A stretch of DNA of 64,000 bases, taken from contig CAIMFY010000083.1 of assembly GCA_903840415.1 (NCBI GenBank), positions 53,977-117,976 of the forward strand, in the 5' to 3' direction. Under the pieces are notes generated by a model. The model had not been told where the DNA came from. It worked only from the letters and a program-made list of their open reading frames with translations, and did no database searches. Position numbers and translations under genes: made by a program. The DNA comes from an uncultured Opitutia bacterium. GTDB lineage: Bacteria > Verrucomicrobiota > Verrucomicrobiia > Opitutales > Opitutaceae. Below, one piece after another: positions 54,665-64,000 of this stretch (position 1 is its first letter; every line of letters begins with the position of its first letter).

Positions 54665-57600
54665 TTAGTTGCCGCCGACGCGCGACGTGTCGCGGGCGTT
54701 TTCTTCGAAGGCGGCCATGACGGCCTCGTCGCCCGTGAGGCCCTGCGCCTGGGCGCGGTCGATACAGGCCAGCATGCGCTTGTAGTCTTTCGGCATCACC
54801 TTGACGAACTTCGGCAGGTAAGTCGTCCACCCGTCGAGGACCGCCCGGCCGCGGACGCTCTTCGTGTAGTCGACATGCTTCTGAATCATCGCGCGGACTT
54901 CGGCGATTTCCTTGCCGTCTTCGAGTTTTTCGATGCCGACCATCTGCGGGTTGACGCGATTGGCGAAGTCGCCGCTCTCGTCGAGCACGTAGGCGACGCC
55001 GCCCGACATGCCCGCGCCGAAGTTGCGGCCGGCGCGGCCGAGAATCACGACGCGACCGCCGGTCATGTATTCGCAGCCGTTGTCGCCGCAGGCTTCAACG
55101 ACGGCGCTGACGCCGGAGTTGCGGACCGCGAAGCGTTCGCCCGCCATGCCGCGGACATAAATCTCGCCCGCCGATGCGCCATAAAGCGCGACGTTACCGA
55201 TGATCATGTTTTCCTCGGCCTTGAACGTGGCGCCCGCCGCGGGGTAAACGATGAGTTTGCCGCCAGAAAGCCCCTTGCCGAAATAATCATTCGCGTCGCC
55301 CTCGATGGTGAGGGTCATGCCTCGCGTGACGAATGCTCCGAAGCTCTGGCCGGCCGAGCCAGTGAATTTGAACTTGATGGTGTCTTCCGGCAGGCCCTTC
55401 GCGCCGTGCTTCTTCGTGACTTCGCCGCTGGTGATGGTGCCGGTGACGCGGTTCACATTGCGGATCGGCAGTTCGGCGACGACTTTTTCGCCGCGCTCGA
55501 TCGCCGGTTTCGCAAGTTCGAGCAGCGTCGTCATGTCGAGCGAGCGGTCGATGCCGTGATCCTGCTTGATCGAACAGAACTTGCCGACTTCGAGGCCGAC
55601 GTCGGGTTGGTAGAGGATGTTTGAGAAATCGAGACCCTTGGCTTTCCAGTGATCGACCGCCTTGCGCGCCTCCAACCGATCGGTGCGACCGATCATTTCT
55701 TCGACGGTGCGGAAACCGAGCGCGGCCATGATTTCGCGCAGATCCTCGGCGATGAACGTCATGAAGTTCACCACGTGCTCGGGTTTGCCGGCGTAGCGCG
55801 CGCGGAGTTTTGGATCCTGCGTGGCGACGCCCGCGGGACAGGTGTTGAGATGGCACACGCGCATCATGATGCAGCCGGTCGAGACGAGCGGCGCGGTGGC
55901 GAAACCGAATTCCTCGGCGCCGAGCAGCGCGGCGATCGCAACGTCGCGGCCGGTCTTCAACTGGCCGTCCGTCTCGACCGCGATGCGATCGCGGAGATTG
56001 TTGAGCACGAGCGTCTGATGCGTCTCGGCGAGGCCGAGTTCCCATGGCAGGCCCGCGTGTTGCAGCGAAGTCTGCGGCGAGGCGCCCGTGCCGCCGTCGT
56101 AGCCAGAGATGAGAACGACATCGGCGTGCGCCTTCGCGACACCGGCGGCGACCGTGCCGACGCCGACTTCGGAGACGAGCTTCACGCTGATGCGCGCGTC
56201 CTTGTTGCCGTTCTTCAAATCATGGATCAGCTCCGCCAAATCTTCGATGGAGTAGATGTCGTGGTGCGGCGGCGGCGAGATGAGGCCGACGCCGGCGGTC
56301 GTGCCGCGGGTCTTCGCGATGGTCGGATAAACCTTGGAGCCGGGCAACTGGCCGCCCTCGCCGGGCTTCGCGCCCTGCGCCATCTTGATCTGGAGTTCGC
56401 GCGCATTGACGAGGTATTCGCTTGTCACGCCGAAGCGGCCCGAGGCGACCTGCTTGATCGCGGAATTTTTCGAGTCGCCGAGTTCGTTCGTCCACTTGTA
56501 GCGCTCGGGATCCTCGCCGCCTTCGCCGGTGTTGGATTTGCCGCCGATGCGGTTCATCGCGATCGCGAGCGTCTCATGCGCCTCCTGCGAGATCGAGCCG
56601 TAGGACATCGCGCCGGTCTTGAACCGTTTCATGATCGCCGCGGCGGGCTCGACTTCTTCAATCGGGATCGCGGGGCTGGTCTTGAAATCGAGCAGACTGC
56701 GGAGCGTGCAGAGGTTTTTTCCCTGCTCGTTGATTAACTTCGTGTAGGCAGCGTAGGCCGGTTTGCTGTTGTTGCGGACCGCTTTTTGCAGCGCATGGAT
56801 CGACTCTGGCGTGAACAGGTGATTCTCACCGCTCGATCGCCACTGGTAGAGTCCACCGACGGGCAGCACGTGGCCGTTGACCTGCCGCTCCGGATAAGCC
56901 GCGCGGTGGCGCATCAACACTTCCTGCGCGATCACATCGAGGCCGATGCCGCCGACGCGCGACGGCGTCCAGGTGAAATAGTGATCGACGACGTCCTGCC
57001 GGAGGCCGAGCGCCTCGAAGACCTGCGCGCCGCGATACGACTGAATCGCCGAGATGCCCATCTTCGACATCACCTTGACGACGCCCTTCGAGCCGGCCTT
57101 CACGAAATTCTGGCAGGCTTTCTTGTGATCGATGCCAGTGAGGACGCCCTCGCGGATCATGTCATCGATCGTTTCGAACGCGACGTAGGGATTGAGCGCG
57201 CTGCAGCCGTAGCCGATGAGCAGCGCGAAGTGGTGCACCTCGCGGGCGTCGCCAGTTTCGAGCACGAGCGAAACGCGGGTGCGCAGACCTTCGCGGATGA
57301 GATAGTGGTGCAGGCCCGCGACCGCGAGGAGCGACGGAATCGGCGCGTAGTCTTTCGTCACGCCGCGATCGCTGATGATGATCACGTTGACCTCTTCCTC
57401 TTCGATCATGCGGCGGGCCATGATGGAGAGCTCCTCCATCGACTTCATCAGACCCTTCTCGCCGCGCGACACGCGGAACAGGATCGGGAGCACGCCCATT
57501 TTCAGGCCCGGTAGATTCGTGCGGCGGATCTTGGCGAACTCCTCGTTGGTGAGGATCGGCCACTTCAACTCCACGCGGCGGCACGCGGTCGGCTGCGGGT

Positions 57601-59323
57601 TGAGCAGATTACCTTCGGAGCCTAGGCGCGTCTCGGCGGAGATGACGATTTCCTCGCGGATCGAATCGATCGGCGGGTTCGTAACCTGCGCGAAGAGCTG
57701 CTTGAAATAATCGTAGAGGAGGCGCGGCTTGTTCGAGAGCACCGCGAGCGCGGCGTCGTTGCCCATCGAACCGATCGCCTCGACGCCATCCTTTGCCATC
57801 GGCGTGATTAGGATGCGCTCGTCCTCGTTCGTGTAGCCGAACGCGATCTGGCGTTGGAGGAGCGTGACGTGATCGGGCTGCTCGACCACCGGAGCCTCGG
57901 GCAGATCACTGAGGTGCACGAGGTGCTGCTTGATCCAGTCGCGGTAAGGATGTGCGGAAACGATCTTCTGTTTGATCTCCTCGTCCTCGATGATGCGGCC
58001 CTCCTCGGTGTCGATGAGGAACATGCGGCCGGGTTGAAGGCGGCCGCGCTGCAAGATTTGATCCGCAGGGATGTCGAGCACGCCGGTCTCGGAGGCCATG
58101 ATGACGCGGCCGTCCTTCGTGACGGTGTAGCGCGAGGGGCGCAGACCGTTGCGGTCGAGGATGGCCCCGATCTGTTTGCCGTCGGTGAACGCGATCGAGG
58201 CAGGGCCATCCCACGGCTCCATCAGACAGGAGTGATATTGGTAGAACGCGCGGCGATCGGGATCCATCGACTCGTGGTTGGACCACGGTTCCGGGATCAA
58301 CATCATCATCGCGTGCGAGAGCGGCCGGCCGGCGAGGACGAGCAGTTCGAGCGTGTTGTCGAACATCGAGGAGTCGCTGCCGTTGGGGTTGATGATCGGG
58401 AGAATTTTTTTGATGTCTTCGCCGAAGGCTTCGCTTTCGAACAGCGCCTGCCGGGCATGCATCCAGTTGATGTTGCCGCGGAGGGTGTTGATTTCGCCGT
58501 TGTGCGCGAGATAGCGATAGGGATGCGCGCGCTCCCAACTCGGAAACGTGTTGGTCGAGAAACGCGAGTGGACGAGGGCGAGCGCCGTGACCATCAGCGG
58601 GCTTTTCAGATCGGGGAAATACTGATCGACCTGCTCGGTGGTGAGCATGCCTTTGTAAACGAGCGTCTTCATCGACAGGCTCGCGACATACCAATACTCG
58701 GCGCCGGACAGCGTGGAGGTGCGGATGTCGGTGTAGGCGCGTTTGCGGATGACGTAGAGCTTGCGCTCGAACGTGAGGTCGCTCGTCACGCCGGGGCCGC
58801 GGCCGATGAACACCTGCCGCATGAACGGTTCGCACGATCGGGCGGTGTCGCCGAGCGGCGCACTGTTGGTCGGCACCGTGCGCCAGCCGAGGAAGATCTG
58901 GCCTTCAGACTGGATGAGCTGCTCGAAGCGCTCCTCGATCTTGCGGCGGATACTGGGATTGCGCGGCAGGAAAATCAACCCACAGCCGTAGCCGGTGGCG
59001 GGCAGCGTGATGCGCGAGGCTTTGCAAGCTTCCGCGAAAAACGCATGCGGCATCTGGATGAGCACGCCGGCGCCGTCGCCGGTGTTGATCTCGGAACCGG
59101 AGGCGCCGCGGTGATCGAGGTTGCGGAGCACTTGGAGGCCGTCGGCGAGTATCTGGTGGGATTTGCGGCCGTGCATATCGACGACGAAGCCAACGCCACA
59201 GGCATCGTGCTCGAACCATGGGTCGTAGAGACCTTGTTTCGCGGGCCGGCCGGGAGACGGGCGCGCGGAGGCGCCGGGCGAAAAGAGAGACGAAGGAGAA
59301 TCCGGTTGCAGCGAGTTATTCAC
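54665..59323 (-). CDS. gltB: Glutamate synthase large subunit
   Basis: 1552 residues starting at a GTG. The N-terminal nucleophile is C42 in EHDACGVGF, so about 41 residues are removed on maturation, as in known GltB. The FMN-binding and synthase part has [27 protein letters not shown], the 3Fe-4S motif [17 protein letters not shown], and the C-terminal beta-helix with [21 protein letters not shown]. It makes two glutamates from glutamine and 2-oxoglutarate. Only about 80 bases separate its start from the upstream terminator. Confidence 0.97.
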   Translation of the reverse strand: MNNSLQPDSPSSLFSPGASARPSPGRPAKQGLYDPWFEHDACGVGFVVDMHGRKSHQILADGLQVLRNLDHRGASGSEINTGDGAGVLIQMPHAFFAEACKASRITLPATGYGCGLIFLPRNPSIRRKIEERFEQLIQSEGQIFLGWRTVPTNSAPLGDTARSCEPFMRQVFIGRGPGVTSDLTFERKLYVIRKRAYTDIRTSTLSGAEYWYVASLSMKTLVYKGMLTTEQVDQYFPDLKSPLMVTALALVHSRFSTNTFPSWERAHPYRYLAHNGEINTLRGNINWMHARQALFESEAFGEDIKKILPIINPNGSDSSMFDNTLELLVLAGRPLSHAMMMLIPEPWSNHESMDPDRRAFYQYHSCLMEPWDGPASIAFTDGKQIGAILDRNGLRPSRYTVTKDGRVIMASETGVLDIPADQILQRGRLQPGRMFLIDTEEGRIIEDEEIKQKIVSAHPYRDWIKQHLVHLSDLPEAPVVEQPDHVTLLQRQIAFGYTNEDERILITPMAKDGVEAIGSMGNDAALAVLSNKPRLLYDYFKQLFAQVTNPPIDSIREEIVISAETRLGSEGNLLNPQPTACRRVELKWPILTNEEFAKIRRTNLPGLKMGVLPILFRVSRGEKGLMKSMEELSIMARRMIEEEEVNVIIISDRGVTKDYAPIPSLLAVAGLHHYLIREGLRTRVSLVLETGDAREVHHFALLIGYGCSALNPYVAFETIDDMIREGVLTGIDHKKACQNFVKAGSKGVVKVMSKMGISAIQSYRGAQVFEALGLRQDVVDHYFTWTPSRVGGIGLDVIAQEVLMRHRAAYPERQVNGHVLPVGGLYQWRSSGENHLFTPESIHALQKAVRNNSKPAYAAYTKLINEQGKNLCTLRSLLDFKTSPAIPIEEVEPAAAIMKRFKTGAMSYGSISQEAHETLAIAMNRIGGKSNTGEGGEDPERYKWTNELGDSKNSAIKQVASGRFGVTSEYLVNARELQIKMAQGAKPGEGGQLPGSKVYPTIAKTRGTTAGVGLISPPPHHDIYSIEDLAELIHDLKNGNKDARISVKLVSEVGVGTVAAGVAKAHADVVLISGYDGGTGASPQTSLQHAGLPWELGLAETHQTLVLNNLRDRIAVETDGQLKTGRDVAIAALLGAEEFGFATAPLVSTGCIMMRVCHLNTCPAGVATQDPKLRARYAGKPEHVVNFMTFIAEDLREIMAALGFRTVEEMIGRTDRLEARKAVDHWKAKGLDFSNILYQPDVGLEVGKFCSIKQDHGIDRSLDMTTLLELAKPAIERGEKVVAELPIRNVNRVTGTITSGEVTKKHGAKGLPEDTIKFKFTGSAGQSFGAFVTRGMTLTIEGDANDYFGKGLSGGKLIVYPAAGATFKAEENMIIGNVALYGASAGEIYVRGMAGERFAVRNSGVSAVVEACGDNGCEYMTGGRVVILGRAGRNFGAGMSGGVAYVLDESGDFANRVNPQMVGIEKLEDGKEIAEVRAMIQKHVDYTKSVRGRAVLDGWTTYLPKFVKVMPKDYKRMLACIDRAQAQGLTGDEAVMAAFEENARDTSRVGGN

Positions 59324-59400
59324 GGGAAAAAGGGAAGCGGGCGGAGGGAGCAGGAGCGTATTTCGGGCCAGTCGTGGCGAGGAGGTTTCGGGAGATGCGC

Positions 59401-59437
59401 AAAAAAAGGGCCGTCTCGTGCTATGCGAGAGCGGCCC
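59401..59437 (-). terminator. Rho-independent terminator between glutaredoxin and gltB
   Basis: GGGCCGTCTCG (59408-59418) pairs with CGAGAGCGGCCC (59426-59437) with one bulged base and a 7-base loop. On the minus strand it is followed by TTTTTTT. It ends the glutaredoxin message and isolates gltBD. Confidence 0.88.
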
Positions 59438-59470
59438 GGGTGCGTTAGATGCGGTGAGCTCTCAGCGTCG

Positions 59471-59806
59471 TCAGAAGAAGCGGATCGTTTTAGTGGCCAT
59501 CTTGGCGTGGTCCTCGTCGGAGCAACCCGCGTTGATCGCGGTGTCGACGGGAGCATCGGTGGGTTTCACGAGGTCGTTGCTGAGCAGGTAATTTTCGACC
59601 TCTTCACCGGAGATGTCGGCGAGCATCACGCCGTCGATCTCGACGCACGGCGACAGGGGCTGGCCGGACTTCTGCACCATCTCGGCGTAATTCGCGCGGT
59701 TGTTGATGATGTCGATGTCCTCGAACGGGAGGTTGTGCTTCCGGAGGATCGCACGGACGCCGTTGGACCAGCCGCAGGACGGCTTGAGATAGGCTTTGAT
59801 GTTCAT
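59471..59806 (-). CDS. Glutaredoxin-like protein with CGWS motif
   Basis: 111 residues from the ATG at 59806. The active site is SCGWSNGVR, close to the monothiol CGFS type, and SGQPLSPCVEIDGV gives the cis-proline region. A further cysteine lies in INAGCSDEDH. It may bind Fe-S clusters or reduce disulfides. It is separated from gltBD by the terminator, so co-regulation is not implied. Confidence 0.82.
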   Translation of the reverse strand: MNIKAYLKPSCGWSNGVRAILRKHNLPFEDIDIINNRANYAEMVQKSGQPLSPCVEIDGVMLADISGEEVENYLLSNDLVKPTDAPVDTAINAGCSDEDHAKMATKTIRFF

Positions 59807-59993
59807 GCGATGAGCGTAAGTGGGGACAAAGGCGCCGCAAGGTAAAGGGCGCGATTTCCGGCGATCAAGCACTGTCTTCGAAATTTTTTAACGGGGACTG
59901 TCATAGTGGGAACCGCGGGAGTCGACGGTGGGCTCATCGCCGGCGGAAACTTTCCGCTAGCCGCGCTGCGTGCGCTCGCCTATCACGCACCGA

Positions 59994-61085
59994 ATGAAAG
60001 TCCTCGTGACCGGCGCCGCCGGCTTCATCGGTTTCCACGTCGCCCGGCGGCTGGCCAGCACGAAAAAATGCGAAGTCCTTGGTGTAGACAATCTGAGCGA
60101 CTACTACGATGTCGAGTTGAAGCGGGCGCGGATCGCGGAACTGACGAGGCTGGCCGAGCGCGTGGAGGCGACAGATGGGACTGCGAACACGAAAGCGTTT
60201 GAGACGTTTCGTTTTCTGCAGGCGGATTTCGCCGAAGCGGAAAAGTTCGCCGGGCTCGTCGCGCTATTCCAACCGGAATATGTCGTGCATCTCGGCGCGC
60301 AGCCAGGCGTGCGCTTTTCGATGGAAAATCCCGCGGCCTACACGCGCGCCAATCTCGATGGGTTCGCAAGCGTGCTGGAGGCCTGCCGGCGCACGCCGCC
60401 GAAGCATCTCGTGTTCGCGTCGAGCAGCAGCGTTTACGGCGCGGGCGCGAAGGCGCCGTTTCGCGAGGACGACAACACCGATCAACCGGTGTCGTATTAC
60501 GGTGCCACGAAGAAGGCGAATGAGCTGATGGCGCACAGTTACGCGCACAACCACGCACTCAACGTCACCGGCCTGCGCTTCTTCACCGTCTATGGCCCGT
60601 GGGGCCGGCCCGACATGGCGCCGACGCTGTTCGCCCGCGCGATTTGCGAAGGAAAGCCGCTAAAACTTTTCAACGCCGGGAAAAACCTCCGCGACTTCAC
60701 CTATGTCGACGACATCGTCGATGGCGTCGTGAAAGTGCTCCTCTACCCGCCAGCCGGGCATTCGAGCCCGCCGATCGCGACTGCCGCGACACGCGCCGCC
60801 GGTCTGGCGCTGGCGAAACGCACCGACGGGGAAAATCCGCCCCTGCGGATCTTCAATCTCGGGCACCACCGGCCGGTCGAAACCGTGCTCTTCGTGAAGA
60901 TGCTGGAACAACTGCTCGGCCAGACGGCGCAAATCGAACTGCTCCCGCCGCAACCCGGCGACATGTTTGAGACGTGCGCCGATCTCACGAGGGTGCAGGC
61001 GGCGATCGGTTTCATGCCAAAAGTTTCGCTTGAGGAGGGCTTGAAGCAATTCGTCGCGTGGTTCCGCGCCTACTACCGGCGCTAG
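59994..61085 (+). CDS. NAD-dependent UDP-glucuronate 4-epimerase-like protein
   Basis: 363 residues from the ATG at 59994. The Rossmann motif GAAGFIG, the catalytic YYGATK (Tyr-x-x-x-Lys) with SSSSVYG, and RFFTVYGPWGRPDMA are typical of UDP-glucuronate/UDP-galacturonate 4-epimerases. An insertion at about 255-280 (GHSSPPIATAATRAAGLAL) is longer than usual. It converges with the histidine kinase, their stops sharing the CTAG at 61082-61085. Confidence 0.88.
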   Translation: MKVLVTGAAGFIGFHVARRLASTKKCEVLGVDNLSDYYDVELKRARIAELTRLAERVEATDGTANTKAFETFRFLQADFAEAEKFAGLVALFQPEYVVHLGAQPGVRFSMENPAAYTRANLDGFASVLEACRRTPPKHLVFASSSSVYGAGAKAPFREDDNTDQPVSYYGATKKANELMAHSYAHNHALNVTGLRFFTVYGPWGRPDMAPTLFARAICEGKPLKLFNAGKNLRDFTYVDDIVDGVVKVLLYPPAGHSSPPIATAATRAAGLALAKRTDGENPPLRIFNLGHHRPVETVLFVKMLEQLLGQTAQIELLPPQPGDMFETCADLTRVQAAIGFMPKVSLEEGLKQFVAWFRAYYRR

Positions 61086-62011
61086 CCTGTCATCGGCAAG
61101 GTCGCCGGATAGGGCAGATGGATGCGGACGCGCGTGCCGACACCGACCTCCGAGGCGATCCAGAATCGGCCGCCGAATTGCTTGGTCGCGAGAAACGCCT
61201 TGGTCAGCCCGAAGCCGCCGCCCATCGTGCGCACGTCGCCGACGTTGGTCGCCCGCTGCCCAAAATGCGCGACGGTCGCCATATCCGCTTCTGGGATGCC
61301 GCGGCCTGTGTCGCGGACAACGATCCGCAGTATCGTGGGATCCTGGTAAAGCGCGGCCGTGATATGTCCGCCGGGCGCCGTGTATTTGCGCGCGTTCGCG
61401 ACCAAGTCGCGCAGCACGTCATGGAAGACCGCAGGCATGCGGAGCCAGTCGCCAGCACCGCTTTCAATCTTGAAATCAAAATAATAGTCCCGCGGCTCCT
61501 GCTGGGCGGCATTATAGACGATGCGAAAGCGGCCATGGCTGTTCTTCTCGAAGGCGGCAAAGGTCGCAAAGAAGTTATTCCGCAACTCGTCGACGGCGAT
61601 CACTTCCCAGCGATCGGGATGTTGAGCGCGGGCGAGCAGTTCGCGCGCTCGCACGCTCAGAATCGCAAAAACCGAGCGGAGATTAGCCAGCGATTCCGCG
61701 ATCTCGGGATCTTCGCGTTTTTCGGGGTGGGCGGCAATCGCAGCCTCGATTTCGGCCAGGAAGGCGGCGGCGTGGGTCTCAACCTGCTGCGCGGTGGCAA
61801 AGCTGGCCACCGGATCGCGAAGACTGGCGATCAAATCGTCGCAGAGGGCGAGGCCGCGGGCGAGTAGCGCGTCGTCGTGCGCGAGCGTCAGACCGATCAG
61901 CGTGAGTTCGCCGCGGAGCACGTTGAACACGTTGAGCAGCGTGTGCATGGCCAGAAGTGACTGCTCGTTCGGCTTCAGCGGCGGGATCTCGGTGATTTCA
62001 ATTTCGTGCAT
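61082..62011 (-). CDS. Soluble sensor histidine kinase
   Basis: 309 residues without membrane segments or signal. H23 in MHTLLNVFNVLRGEL lies in an H-box-like helix similar to HWE/HisKA-type phosphoacceptors. The ATPase domain shows the N box DVLRDLVANARKYT, G1 VRDTGRGIP and G2 GGGFGLTKAF. It is cytoplasmic, so it senses an internal signal or a partner protein. The NarL-type regulator 550 bases away in the same orientation may be its partner. Confidence 0.82.
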   Translation of the reverse strand: MHEIEITEIPPLKPNEQSLLAMHTLLNVFNVLRGELTLIGLTLAHDDALLARGLALCDDLIASLRDPVASFATAQQVETHAAAFLAEIEAAIAAHPEKREDPEIAESLANLRSVFAILSVRARELLARAQHPDRWEVIAVDELRNNFFATFAAFEKNSHGRFRIVYNAAQQEPRDYYFDFKIESGAGDWLRMPAVFHDVLRDLVANARKYTAPGGHITAALYQDPTILRIVVRDTGRGIPEADMATVAHFGQRATNVGDVRTMGGGFGLTKAFLATKQFGGRFWIASEVGVGTRVRIHLPYPATLPMTG

Positions 62012-62125
62012 GCGATAGGCCAGCGCACGCTATGGGTGGAGCACGGGCACGGGAAGTAAAAAGCCCGGTCGCGCGCTTGCCTCGGGCTCCGGTGGCGCTT
62101 CGCTCCCACGTCAACCTTGCTGCCC

Positions 62126-62488
62126 GTGAAAACCGTCCTCCTCCTCGTTGCCTCCAACATCTTCATGACCTTCGCCTGGTATGGCCAGTTGCGGCTGAAA
62201 TTTTTCGAAGGCAAGTCGCTCTGGCTGGTCATCCTGATGTCGTGGGGCATCGCGTTTTTCGAGTATTGCCTGATGGTGCCGGCCAACAAAGCCGGCTACG
62301 CCAACGGCCTGACTGGCTACCAACTCAAGATCATGCAGGAAGTCATCACCCTCGGCGTGTTCGTCGGCTTCGCGTGGCTCGTGCTCGGCGAAAAACTCGC
62401 GTGGAACTACGCGGTGAGTTTCGCGCTCATCCTGCTTGCGGTGTATTTCGCGACGGCGTTCAAGCCGGGCGGCACGCCACCGCACTGA
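62126..62488 (+). CDS. DUF486 small membrane protein
   Basis: 120 residues starting at the GTG at 62126, where VKTVLLLVASNIFMTFAWYG corresponds to the usual MKT start of the family. A TTG 9 bases upstream is also open. Four membrane segments and GYQLKIMQEVITLGVFVGFAW match DUF486, DMT-like proteins of unknown function. It lies between the kinase and the response regulator on the other strand. Confidence 0.85.
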   Translation: MKTVLLLVASNIFMTFAWYGQLRLKFFEGKSLWLVILMSWGIAFFEYCLMVPANKAGYANGLTGYQLKIMQEVITLGVFVGFAWLVLGEKLAWNYAVSFALILLAVYFATAFKPGGTPPH

Positions 62489-62561
62489 GGCCGATCGCGC
62501 GGCGACGAAGCGCACGCGCCCGGCACCGCCGTCGCGCGGCGAAATTGCACCCGCAAACGGA

Positions 62562-63209
62562 TTACCGGCGCTTTGGCCGGCCAGAGCCCATGGCCGTCGG
62601 CAAAACAAATCCGTGTTTTACGGCGTAGGCCTGAAGCTCCGCCTCGCTGTGGAGTCCGAGCCGGGCCATGATGTTTCGGCGATGGGTTTTTACGGTTTGC
62701 ATGCTGAGGCCCACTTGCGCGGCCGCCTCTTCGTTGCTGAAACCCTTTCCGAAAATTTCCAAGAGCTCCTGTTCGCGACCGGATAAAATCTTGGAGTAGA
62801 GATTGGGTTCCCCGTTCAATGCCTCGCGCCGGGCGCGAACCGATGCGCTCACGTAGGTTTTTCCCGCCGCCACCTGTTGCACCGCAGTGATAAGTTCCTC
62901 AACCGAGTCGTTCTTGTGGATGAACCCCGGCAATCCCATCGCCCAGGCGCGCTGCATCATGACGCCCTCGACCACACAGGTCACCCAGATGAGCCTCACC
63001 TTTGGCGCCTTCGCCTTCAACCGCATCACCAGATCGAAGCAGTCGTGGTCGCCGATCCGAATGTCCACGAGACCAATGTCGGCACCCGCGATCTTCGGCA
63101 ACTGTTCCAAGAGTTCCGCTTCGGAGCCAAACGCGCCGACCACTTCAGCCCGCAATCCTTGCTTCAGCGTCTTCGCGAGCATTTCGCGAATCAGCTTCTC
63201 GTCCTCCAA
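62562..63209 (-). CDS. NarL/LuxR-type response regulator
   Basis: 215 residues as drawn. The receiver shows the acidic EDE pair, the phosphoacceptor Asp in GLVDIRIGD and the Lys in FIHKND. The C-terminal LuxR-type HTH is GFSNEEAAAQVGLSMQTVKTHRRNIMARLGL. The first beta strand (LKIFLLEDE) is coded upstream of the TTG at 63209, but no ATG, GTG or TTG exists in that frame before a stop. The best upstream candidate is ATT at 63242. A non-standard start or a small error in the region is possible. Confidence 0.85.
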   Translation of the reverse strand: MEDEKLIREMLAKTLKQGLRAEVVGAFGSEAELLEQLPKIAGADIGLVDIRIGDHDCFDLVMRLKAKAPKVRLIWVTCVVEGVMMQRAWAMGLPGFIHKNDSVEELITAVQQVAAGKTYVSASVRARREALNGEPNLYSKILSGREQELLEIFGKGFSNEEAAAQVGLSMQTVKTHRRNIMARLGLHSEAELQAYAVKHGFVLPTAMGSGRPKRR

Positions 63210-63287
63210 CAGGAATATCTTGAGTGCTGTGTGCGTTTTAATGGAGGTGAAAATCTCGTTAATACTTCACCAGTAAAATGTTATCTT

Positions 63288-63303
63288 TACCCCTCAAGGG
63301 GTA
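63288..63303. promoter_or_regulatory. NarL-like 7-2-7 binding site
   Basis: TACCCCT, two bases, AGGGGTA: a perfect inverted repeat of the NarL/NarP heptamer type (TACYNMT) with 2-bp spacing. It lies about 50-95 bases upstream of the response regulator's candidate starts, in the right place for autoregulation by this LuxR-type protein. Confidence 0.6.
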
Positions 63304-63517
63304 GCGAGCAAACACTGGAGAAAATTTCCCGCTCGCGACGCAGATTTCGCAGGTTCTGAGATATCGACTCACGGCCACAATCCTTCAGTAAAATCTGCGC
63401 GCGATTGCGAATCCGACCCGGCTCGGTGGAGGCTGGCATGCGATGCCGGCCCTGACGGAGGGAAATTGCCCTCCGATCCGCGTGCCCAACGTCACCCTGA
63501 AATTTTTTCCACCTGCG

Positions 63518-63763
63518 TCAGACTGAATTTTTGGAAAGTCTATCTTCCAAAAGACCACGACAGAAAGCCTTGCCGCCAAAGTAAAAGGCGTTCGGACACT
63601 GCGCCGGCGGAATCCATTTCGATCCCATATCATGGATGTATTGTTCATACGTCGGCCTTCCGTTTACCACAGTCCGACGACAGGCTTTTCCGGTCGGACA
63701 GACAAAATGTCCAGCACCGCTGGAGAATGGAGTAATTTCGGAGTCGCTGCTCATAAGCTTCAT
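63518..63763 (-). CDS. Doubtful small protein
   Basis: 81 residues if read from the ATG at 63763. It has four cysteines (FVCPTGKACRR, AQCPNAFYFGGKAFCRG), which could form a small zinc- or disulfide-bound domain, but no family is recognised and codon use differs from the neighbours. It may be a remnant in a decayed region. Confidence 0.25.
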   Translation of the reverse strand: MKLMSSDSEITPFSSGAGHFVCPTGKACRRTVVNGRPTYEQYIHDMGSKWIPPAQCPNAFYFGGKAFCRGLLEDRLSKNSV

Positions 63764-63765
63764 CC

Positions 63766-63870
63766 ATGCACCGAAGACCACAGCCAAGGAGCACGAACTA
63801 CCGATGGTCCCCTGATCGCGGTCAGTCGGAAAGGACGCGCTTTACCCTCATGGAGGTAATTCAGACCTGA
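63766..63870 (+). pseudogene. Truncated prepilin-like ORF
   Basis: 34 residues. An arginine-rich leader is followed by RFTLMEVIQT and a stop. RFTLMEV resembles the type IV prepilin/pseudopilin N-terminus (GFTLxE), including the Glu at position 5 of the mature form, but the -1 Gly is Arg and the hydrophobic helix is missing. The sequence after GTAATT appears to be the end of a mobile element, which would explain the truncation. Confidence 0.4.
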
Positions 63871-63877
63871 ATGGCGC

Positions 63878-64000
63878 TTAAGTAAGCCCTAAAGTTTGCT
63901 TGTTGAGGCGTTTGCGTCGCTGGGTGCCGGGGATTGTCGTGAAGAGCACTTTGCGGCTGAGCCGTTGCATTTGTCGCAGCGTTGCTTGGACGGTGCGCCA
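63878..64000 (-). CDS. C-terminal fragment of a probable transposase
   Basis: 40 residues run to the window edge and stop at 63878. The end is very basic (SRKVLFTTIPGTQRRKRLNK), as in many transposase C-termini. The protein family is not recognised, and the element's other end lies outside the window. Confidence 0.4.
   Translation of the reverse strand, partial: WRTVQATLRQMQRLSRKVLFTTIPGTQRRKRLNKQTLGLT

Larger units (their letters stand above)
63243..63765. other. 523-base stretch upstream of the response regulator
   Basis: Visibly lower GC than the rest of the window, with many short open frames in both directions that do not look protein-like. It contains the NarL-like 7-2-7 site and one weak cysteine-containing frame on the minus strand (63518-63763, given separately). 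I see no strong gene, so it may be a decayed or recently acquired region. Confidence 0.4.

Noticed and set aside
57854..59845. Plus-strand open frame of 663 codons opposite gltB
   Set aside because: Antisense of a certain gene, with a composition typical of GC-rich shadow frames.
63385..63648. Minus-strand frame of 87 codons in the low-GC region
   Set aside because: It overlaps another weak frame and has no recognisable motif or start signal.
1..64000. CRISPR arrays, tRNA and rRNA genes
   Set aside because: No regularly spaced repeats and no tRNA-like or rRNA-like segments were seen on reading both strands, though small RNAs cannot be excluded by eye.

Overview
The window is 64 kb of GC-rich DNA with densely packed genes. 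It looks like a chromosome of the Verrucomicrobiota, most likely the family Opitutaceae. This is an inference from gene content and not from a marker gene: Tat-exported GH109-type enzymes, a DUF5069-type protein, a UPF0309-type SIS protein, FecR/CHASE2 signalling and several polysaccharide enzymes. I saw no rRNA, tRNA or CRISPR array. Only the last 0.8 kb looks mobile or degraded.

Layout. 1-4304 (+): the end of an unknown gene, then a Tat-exported DUF362 protein, a membrane protein that joins a NapH-like and a NapG-like ferredoxin, and a Tat-exported aldo/keto reductase. 4323-10692 (-): a very tightly packed six-gene operon with YceI, polyprenyl synthase, an FtsX-like permease with its ATPase, a CcoN-like subunit, and a polytopic membrane protein fused to a diheme CcoO-like cytochrome. 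This is the best candidate here for an undescribed system. 10931-18630 (-): a hexuronate unit with a UxaE-like epimerase, UxaC, an ExuT-like transporter and a large Tat-exported putative glycoside hydrolase. 18754-20234 (-): a thioredoxin-like protein and an AEC transporter. 20398-22353 (+): a TPR/SLOG-like protein ending in a degenerate nucleotide cyclase domain. 22404-23065 (-): a membrane protein and XRE regulator pair with a 38-bp operator-like inverted repeat. 23104-31000: a flavoprotein, a Spy-like small protein, an ABC exporter, a zinicin-like metallopeptidase, and SYLF, VOC, CinA and DUF481 proteins.

31091-38753 (+): a methyltransferase, a SIS isomerase with a BadF-type sugar kinase, a putative DNA glycosylase, a YhcG/DUF1016 protein lacking its nuclease domain, a kinase-like unknown, a GH39 enzyme, a small unknown and a chagasin-like lipoprotein. 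38769-49273 (-): a peptidase-like TPR protein, a small unknown, a beta-barrel/FecR/CHASE2-cyclase signalling operon, DUF5069, GH109 and a propeller protein. 49378-53076 (+): a GH92 enzyme with a changed acid position, and a TrpB2-like synthase. 53151-59806 (-): GltD, GltB and a CGWS glutaredoxin. 59994-64000: a UDP-glucuronate-epimerase-like protein, a histidine kinase, DUF486, a NarL-type regulator with a perfect 7-2-7 NarL-like site upstream, and finally a lower-GC stretch with a truncated prepilin-like ORF beside the end of a probable transposase.

Together the genes describe a heterotroph that breaks down plant-type and mannose-containing glycans (GH39, GH92, GH109, uronate catabolism), fixes ammonium through GOGAT, and has envelope-facing redox and cyclic-nucleotide signalling modules. 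All functions come from reading motifs in the translated sequence. No database search was run.
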